From NCBI GenBank assembly GCA_027659245.1, contig JAQDPW010000014.1, forward strand, positions 1 to 56,019: a stretch of 56,019 nucleotides of DNA, in the 5' to 3' direction. This document shows positions 52,884 to 56,019 of this stretch, in pieces (positions within the stretch are counted from its first letter, which is position 1; each line of letters begins with the position of its first letter). This stretch comes from Streptococcaceae bacterium AM104-57. Its GTDB lineage: Bacteria > Bacillota > Bacilli > Lactobacillales > Streptococcaceae. Under the pieces are notes generated by a model that saw nothing but the letters and a program-made list of their open reading frames with translations, did no database searches and was not told where the DNA came from. Both the position numbers and the translations under genes were made by a program.

Positions 52884-52901
52884 TATTCAAATTCGAATGG
52901 A

Positions 52902-54104
52902 TTAAAGTTCGATGTCTCCGAACAAGTCAGCCATTGAGAATCCTGTTTGAGTTTCAGGAAGTTCAAAATCACGTTTTTCTTGACGTTTTGGACGACGTGG
53001 ACGTGGAGCGCGTTTTTCTTCTTTTTGTCCTTCTTCTTGAGCTGGACGTTCTTCAAGAGCTTTGATAGAAAGTGAAACGCGTTCTGCATCAGCGTTAACT
53101 TCAAGAACTTTAACAGTAACTTCTTGACCAACTTTAAGAGCTTCTTTTGGATTTTCAATACGTTTGTGTGAAATTTGTGATACGTGAACAAGTCCATCAA
53201 TACCTGGCAATACTTCAACAAATGCACCGAAGTCAGTCAAACGTTTAACTGTACCTTCTACAACATCACCTTTAGCCAATTTTTGCTCAACGCCATCCCA
53301 TGGTCCAGGTGTTGTAGCTTTAAGTGAAAGTGATACACGTCCTTCTTCTTCGTTAAGATCAAGGATTTTCACTTCAACTTCTTCACCAACAGTTACAACT
53401 GATTTTGGTGAAACGTTACGTTCGTGTGACAATTCAGTCAAGTGAACCAATCCGTCAACACCACCAAGGTCGATGAAAGCACCGAAGCTTGTGATACGTG
53501 CAACTTTACCAGTTACAACATCACCAACAGCCAATTTACCAAATACTTCAGCACGAGCTGCTGCAGTTGCTGCTTCTACAACTTCACGACGTGAAAGGAT
53601 GAAGCGGTTTTCTTTAGGATCAACTTCTTTGATTTTAGCATCAAACTCTTGACCTACAAAACGCTCAGTGTTACGTACAAAACGAGTATCCAACATTGAA
53701 GCTGGGATAAATCCACGTAGACCTTCAAATTCTACTGAAAGTCCACCCTTAACAGCGCGAGTTCCTTTAACTGTAACAACTTCTTCTTCACGTCCTACAA
53801 GTTTGTCCCATGCTTTGCGAGCTTCAAGGCGTTTTTTAGATACAAGGTATGTTACTGTATCAGTATCTTTACCAACTACTTGACGAAGTACAAGAACATC
53901 CAATACTTCACCTACTTTTACAAAGTCATTGATATCTGCATCGCGATCGTTTGTCAATTCGCGAAGAGTCAAGACACCTTCAACACCAGTTCCAGAGATT
54001 GCAACATTAGCTTGAGTAGCATCAACTGTCAATACTTCAGCACTAACAACATCACCTGGCTCAACTTGGCTAACGCTATTTAGCAAATCTTCAAATTCGT
54101 TCAT
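52902..54104 (-). CDS. rpsA: Ribosomal protein S1
   Basis: The 400-residue protein has four S1 RNA-binding barrels, near residues 16-85, 105-175, 190-262 and 275-348. The last two are the best conserved (GKVARITSFGAFIDLGGVDGLVHLTELS and GTVKRLTDFGAFVEVLPGIDGLVHVSQIS). A basic tail with RPRRPKRQEKRDF follows. The four-domain form is normal for Gram-positive bacteria, compared with six in E. coli. S1 helps mRNA binding at the ribosome. The leader before the ATG starts with a hairpin and ends with TTGGAGGATTTTTTAG. Confidence 0.96.
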   Translation of the reverse strand: MNEFEDLLNSVSQVEPGDVVSAEVLTVDATQANVAISGTGVEGVLTLRELTNDRDADINDFVKVGEVLDVLVLRQVVGKDTDTVTYLVSKKRLEARKAWDKLVGREEEVVTVKGTRAVKGGLSVEFEGLRGFIPASMLDTRFVRNTERFVGQEFDAKIKEVDPKENRFILSRREVVEAATAAARAEVFGKLAVGDVVTGKVARITSFGAFIDLGGVDGLVHLTELSHERNVSPKSVVTVGEEVEVKILDLNEEEGRVSLSLKATTPGPWDGVEQKLAKGDVVEGTVKRLTDFGAFVEVLPGIDGLVHVSQISHKRIENPKEALKVGQEVTVKVLEVNADAERVSLSIKALEERPAQEEGQKEEKRAPRPRRPKRQEKRDFELPETQTGFSMADLFGDIEL

Positions 54105-54123
54105 CTAAAAAATCCTCCAACAA

Positions 54124-54144
54124 TCAAGCTTTTCTTAAGCTTGA
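54124..54144 (-). other. Hairpin at the 5' end of the rpsA leader
   Basis: TCAAGCTT and AAGCTTGA form a perfect 8-bp stem with a 5-base loop. With the -10 at 54149-54154, transcription would begin within a base or two of the hairpin, so it would cap the mRNA. Confidence 0.5.
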
Positions 54145-54148
54145 CATA

Positions 54149-54177
54149 CTTATAATTTTTTTCCTAAGCACCCGCAA
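54149..54177 (-). promoter_or_regulatory. rpsA promoter
   Basis: TTGCGG and TATAAG are 17 bases apart on the minus strand, about 45 bases upstream of the rpsA ATG. Confidence 0.5.
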
Positions 54178-54267
54178 GGACATGTTCATATCGTTCACGT
54201 CTTTCCATTATAAAAATAAAATACCCTAAGATATTTTTCTTTTTATCTTGAATTTATTACCTAAGAA

Positions 54268-54339
54268 CTGGGGTAGCTGGATTCGAACCAACGCATGAGG
54301 GAGTCAAAGTCCCTTGCCTTACCGCTTGGCTATACCCCA
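54268..54339 (-). tRNA. tRNA-Gln (anticodon TTG)
   Basis: The 72-base cloverleaf has acceptor stem TGGGGTA/TACCCCA with discriminator G. The anticodon loop CTTTGAC contains TTG and the T-loop reads GGTTCGAATCC. CCA is not encoded. It follows tRNA-Tyr by 9 bp. Confidence 0.95.
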
Positions 54340-54348
54340 ACAACAAGA

Positions 54349-54429
54349 TGGAGAGAGAGGGATTCGAACCCCCGAACCCGAAGGAGCGGATTTACAGTCC
54401 GCCGCGTTTAGCCTCTTCGCTATCTCTCC
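54349..54429 (-). tRNA. tRNA-Tyr (anticodon GTA)
   Basis: The 81-base tRNA has acceptor stem GGAGAGA/TCTCTCC with discriminator A. Its anticodon loop contains GTA, it has the long variable arm typical of bacterial tRNA-Tyr, and its T-loop reads GGTTCGAATCC. CCA is not encoded. Confidence 0.95.
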
Positions 54430-54446
54430 AATGTTCAACAAAAACC

Positions 54447-54475
54447 ATTATATCATGAAAATTTACAAAAAACAA
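54447..54475 (-). promoter_or_regulatory. Promoter of the tRNA-Tyr/tRNA-Gln pair
   Basis: TTGTTT and TATAAT are 17 bases apart on the minus strand, with TGA before TATAAT. The predicted start lies about 10 bases before tRNA-Tyr. Confidence 0.65.
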
Positions 54476-54478
54476 GCT

Positions 54479-54709
54479 TTATTTTGCTAAATTATAGTTT
54501 TCAATCAAAATTTCCACAGCTTTTTCAAGTTTTTTATAAAAACTATCGACATTTCCATTCTTTATGATTGCGAATTGATTATCTAGTTCAGCAATTTCAC
54601 CGATAATCTTTTTCCCAATGGTTAATGTGTAGCCTTCAAACTTTTCCTGACCAACTAAAACAGTTGCGTCTGTTAATTGAATTTCAATTTTTTTATCTTT
54701 TTTACTCAT
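54479..54709 (-). CDS. DUF2969 family protein
   Basis: The 76-residue protein starts with a lysine-rich stretch (MSKKDKKIEIQLTDATVLVGQEKFEGYTLTIGKKIIGEIAEL) and ends in a helix (FYKKLEKAVEILIENYNLAK). It fits the small streptococcal and lactococcal DUF2969 family, whose function is unknown. It has no signal peptide or membrane helix. It lies between ilvE and the tRNAs and is bounded upstream by the ilvE terminator. GAGGTATG precedes the start. Confidence 0.75.
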   Translation of the reverse strand: MSKKDKKIEIQLTDATVLVGQEKFEGYTLTIGKKIIGEIAELDNQFAIIKNGNVDSFYKKLEKAVEILIENYNLAK

Positions 54710-54766
54710 ACCATACCTCTTTTCACTCTCCCTATTTTACAAGAAATTTAGAAAACTGGCAAGAAA

Positions 54767-54803
54767 AAACTCTATTTCAGCTGTTACAACTGCTATAGAG
54801 TTT
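54767..54803 (-). terminator. ilvE terminator
   Basis: AAACTCTAT and ATAGAGTTT enclose a second inner stem (CAG, CTG) and are followed by a T run on the minus strand, 18 bp past the ilvE stop. Confidence 0.75.
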
Positions 54804-54820
54804 CTTGTACTTTTAGTCTT

Positions 54821-55843
54821 TTAGTCAACCTTCACAATCCATCCTTCTGGTGCTTCAACGTCACCGAATTGGATACCTGTCAATTCATCGTATAATCTAC
54901 GAGTTACTGGTCCGACTTCTGTCTCACTGTAAAAGACATGAAGTTTATCTCCATGCTGAATTCCTCCAATGGGTGAAATAACAGCTGCAGTTCCACAGGC
55001 ACCTGCTTCTACAAATCGATCCAAGTTATCAATTGGCACATCTCCCTCAACAGGTGTCATTCCCAAACGATGCTCTGCCAAGTAAAGCAATGAGTACTTG
55101 GTAATAGATGGCAAGATCGATGGACTCAATGGCGTTACAAACTCATTATCAGCTGTAATCCCAAAGAAATTTGCTGACCCGACCTCTTCTATCTTGGTGT
55201 GTGTAGCTGGGTCAAGATAAATAACATCTGAAAAGTGACGGGATTTAGCTATTTTTCCAGGTAGGAGGCTGGCTGCATAGTTTCCACCAACCTTAGCTGC
55301 ACCTGTACCATTTGGAGCCGCACGGTCATATTCATCCTGAATCAAGAAGTTGGTTGGAACCAATCCACCTTTGAAGTAATTTCCAACAGGCATGGCAAAG
55401 ATGGTAAAGATATACTCTTCTGCTGGTTTTACCCCAATGATATCTCCCACACCAATCAAAAGTGGACGAAGATAAAGGGTTCCACCAGTTCCATAAGGGG
55501 GTACGTATTCCTCATTAGCACGAACAACGGCTTTACAAGCCTCTACAAACATATCTGTTGGAACTTGGGGCATCAAGAGACGGTTGCAAGTACGTTGCAG
55601 TCGTTTAGCATTTTCATCTGGACGAAAGAGTTGAATACTTCCATCCTTGGTACGATAGGCTTTCAAGCCTTCAAAGGCTTGTTGTCCATAGTGAAGACTT
55701 GGTGATGATTCAGAAATATGGAGAGTAGAATCCTCAGTCAATTCTCCTTGGTTCCATTGACCATTTGAGTAATGAGCAATATAACGATAAGGTAATTTCA
55801 TATAGGTAAAACCAAGGTTTTCCCAATCAATAGCAACTGGCAT
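54821..55843 (-). CDS. ilvE: Branched-chain amino-acid aminotransferase
   Basis: The 340-residue protein is a fold-type IV, pyridoxal-phosphate aminotransferase. LHYGQQAFEGLKAYRTKDGSIQLFRPDENAKRLQRT lies near 51-86, the cofactor lysine is in NGTGAAKVGGNYAASLLPG (near 184), and EEVGSANFFGI and AGACGTAAVISPIGGI are the C-terminal signature. It makes or degrades leucine, isoleucine and valine with 2-oxoglutarate. AGGAGAAGAAT precedes the ATG. A possible promoter lies at 55882-55909, and no T-box leader is visible. Confidence 0.97.
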   Translation of the reverse strand: MPVAIDWENLGFTYMKLPYRYIAHYSNGQWNQGELTEDSTLHISESSPSLHYGQQAFEGLKAYRTKDGSIQLFRPDENAKRLQRTCNRLLMPQVPTDMFVEACKAVVRANEEYVPPYGTGGTLYLRPLLIGVGDIIGVKPAEEYIFTIFAMPVGNYFKGGLVPTNFLIQDEYDRAAPNGTGAAKVGGNYAASLLPGKIAKSRHFSDVIYLDPATHTKIEEVGSANFFGITADNEFVTPLSPSILPSITKYSLLYLAEHRLGMTPVEGDVPIDNLDRFVEAGACGTAAVISPIGGIQHGDKLHVFYSETEVGPVTRRLYDELTGIQFGDVEAPEGWIVKVD

Positions 55844-55881
55844 ATTCTTCTCCTCTTATTCTAATCAAAGCTATGTGTTCT

Positions 55882-55909
55882 ATTCTACACTATTCTCTAA
55901 AAAATTCAA
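55882..55909 (-). promoter_or_regulatory. Candidate ilvE promoter
   Basis: TTGAAT and TAGAAT are 16 bases apart on the minus strand, about 38 bases upstream of the ATG. From 55910 to the window end I see only AT-rich sequence and no gene. Confidence 0.4.
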
Positions 55910-56019
55910 GTATTTTTTGTAATTTTCTGAAAATTTTACCAAAAAAAGAAACCAGTCACTGGGAGCCCACTGAAAAAGTAACTCTCTTACTTTTAATAAA
56001 ATGAAAACCGAGGAATCTC

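Noticed and set aside
52883..53227. 114-codon frame overlapping the end of rpsA, and several long frames inside tuf
   Set aside because: These arise from the strong codon bias of highly expressed genes. The compositions (Leu/Lys-rich or Phe/Ser/Thr-rich) are not protein-like.
55930..55966. Possible terminator hairpin near the right window edge (CCAGT, ACTGG)
   Set aside because: The arms leave almost no loop and the longer pairing fails. With the upstream gene outside the window it cannot be judged.

Overview
The window is chromosomal DNA of a low-GC streptococcus of the mitis group. A close relative of S. mitis or S. oralis fits better than S. pneumoniae itself. The evidence is the 66-residue AtpE with Ala18, Ile48 and a PDIIPQL loop, mitis-group small repeats (two 107-bp RUP elements), a sortase-anchored PrtA-type serine protease, an alanine dehydrogenase gene and a ComX-type competence box. 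The species call rests on remembered family sequences and not on a search.

Layout. 1-1246 holds IS debris: the tail of an IS1182-like element and a deleted IS1167-like (ISL3 family) copy. 1263-6376 carries hup (HU), a DegV protein, a TPR protein with an AI-2E-type permease, and a divergent lactonase. 6566-12894 is the complete F1Fo ATPase operon on the minus strand (atpE-B-F-H-A-G-D-C in transcription order). 13124-17714 has a CHY zinc-finger protein, a U32 protein and the DNA-uptake pair comEA-comEC. 17780-19630 has an acetyltransferase and ald. 20089-26523 is the 2144-residue cell-wall protease prtA, bordered by a RUP and by a broken IS1182-like copy.

27754-35699 is a housekeeping block: phoH, yozE, cvfB, frr, pyrH, trmFO, rsmI, yabA, holB and tmk. 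35818-39000 is proB-proA-proC. 39158-41876 has tuf and a second AI-2E-type permease. 41982-44806 has dacA (PBP3) and an amino-acid permease. 45089-50283 is the sufCDSUB iron-sulfur assembly operon. 50438-52816 is a msr-dnaX-DUF3272 operon. 52902-54429 is rpsA and two tRNAs (Gln, Tyr), followed by a DUF2969 protein and ilvE.

The genes are ordinary core streptococcal genes, and I found no CRISPR array, prophage or obvious new defence system. The least explained structure is a family of about 185-bp elements at 6383-6565, about 40546-40768, 43222-43406 and 44891-45075. They have terminal inverted repeats, fold into three consecutive hairpins and sit against stop codons. Two near-identical inverted copies bracket the permease gene, and the outermost stem changes between copies while staying complementary within each copy. 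Other points of interest are a metal-repressor-like operator over the prtA -35 box, a ComEC whose beta-lactamase-like domain has lost its metal ligands, and two genes that look leaderless (dacA and msr).
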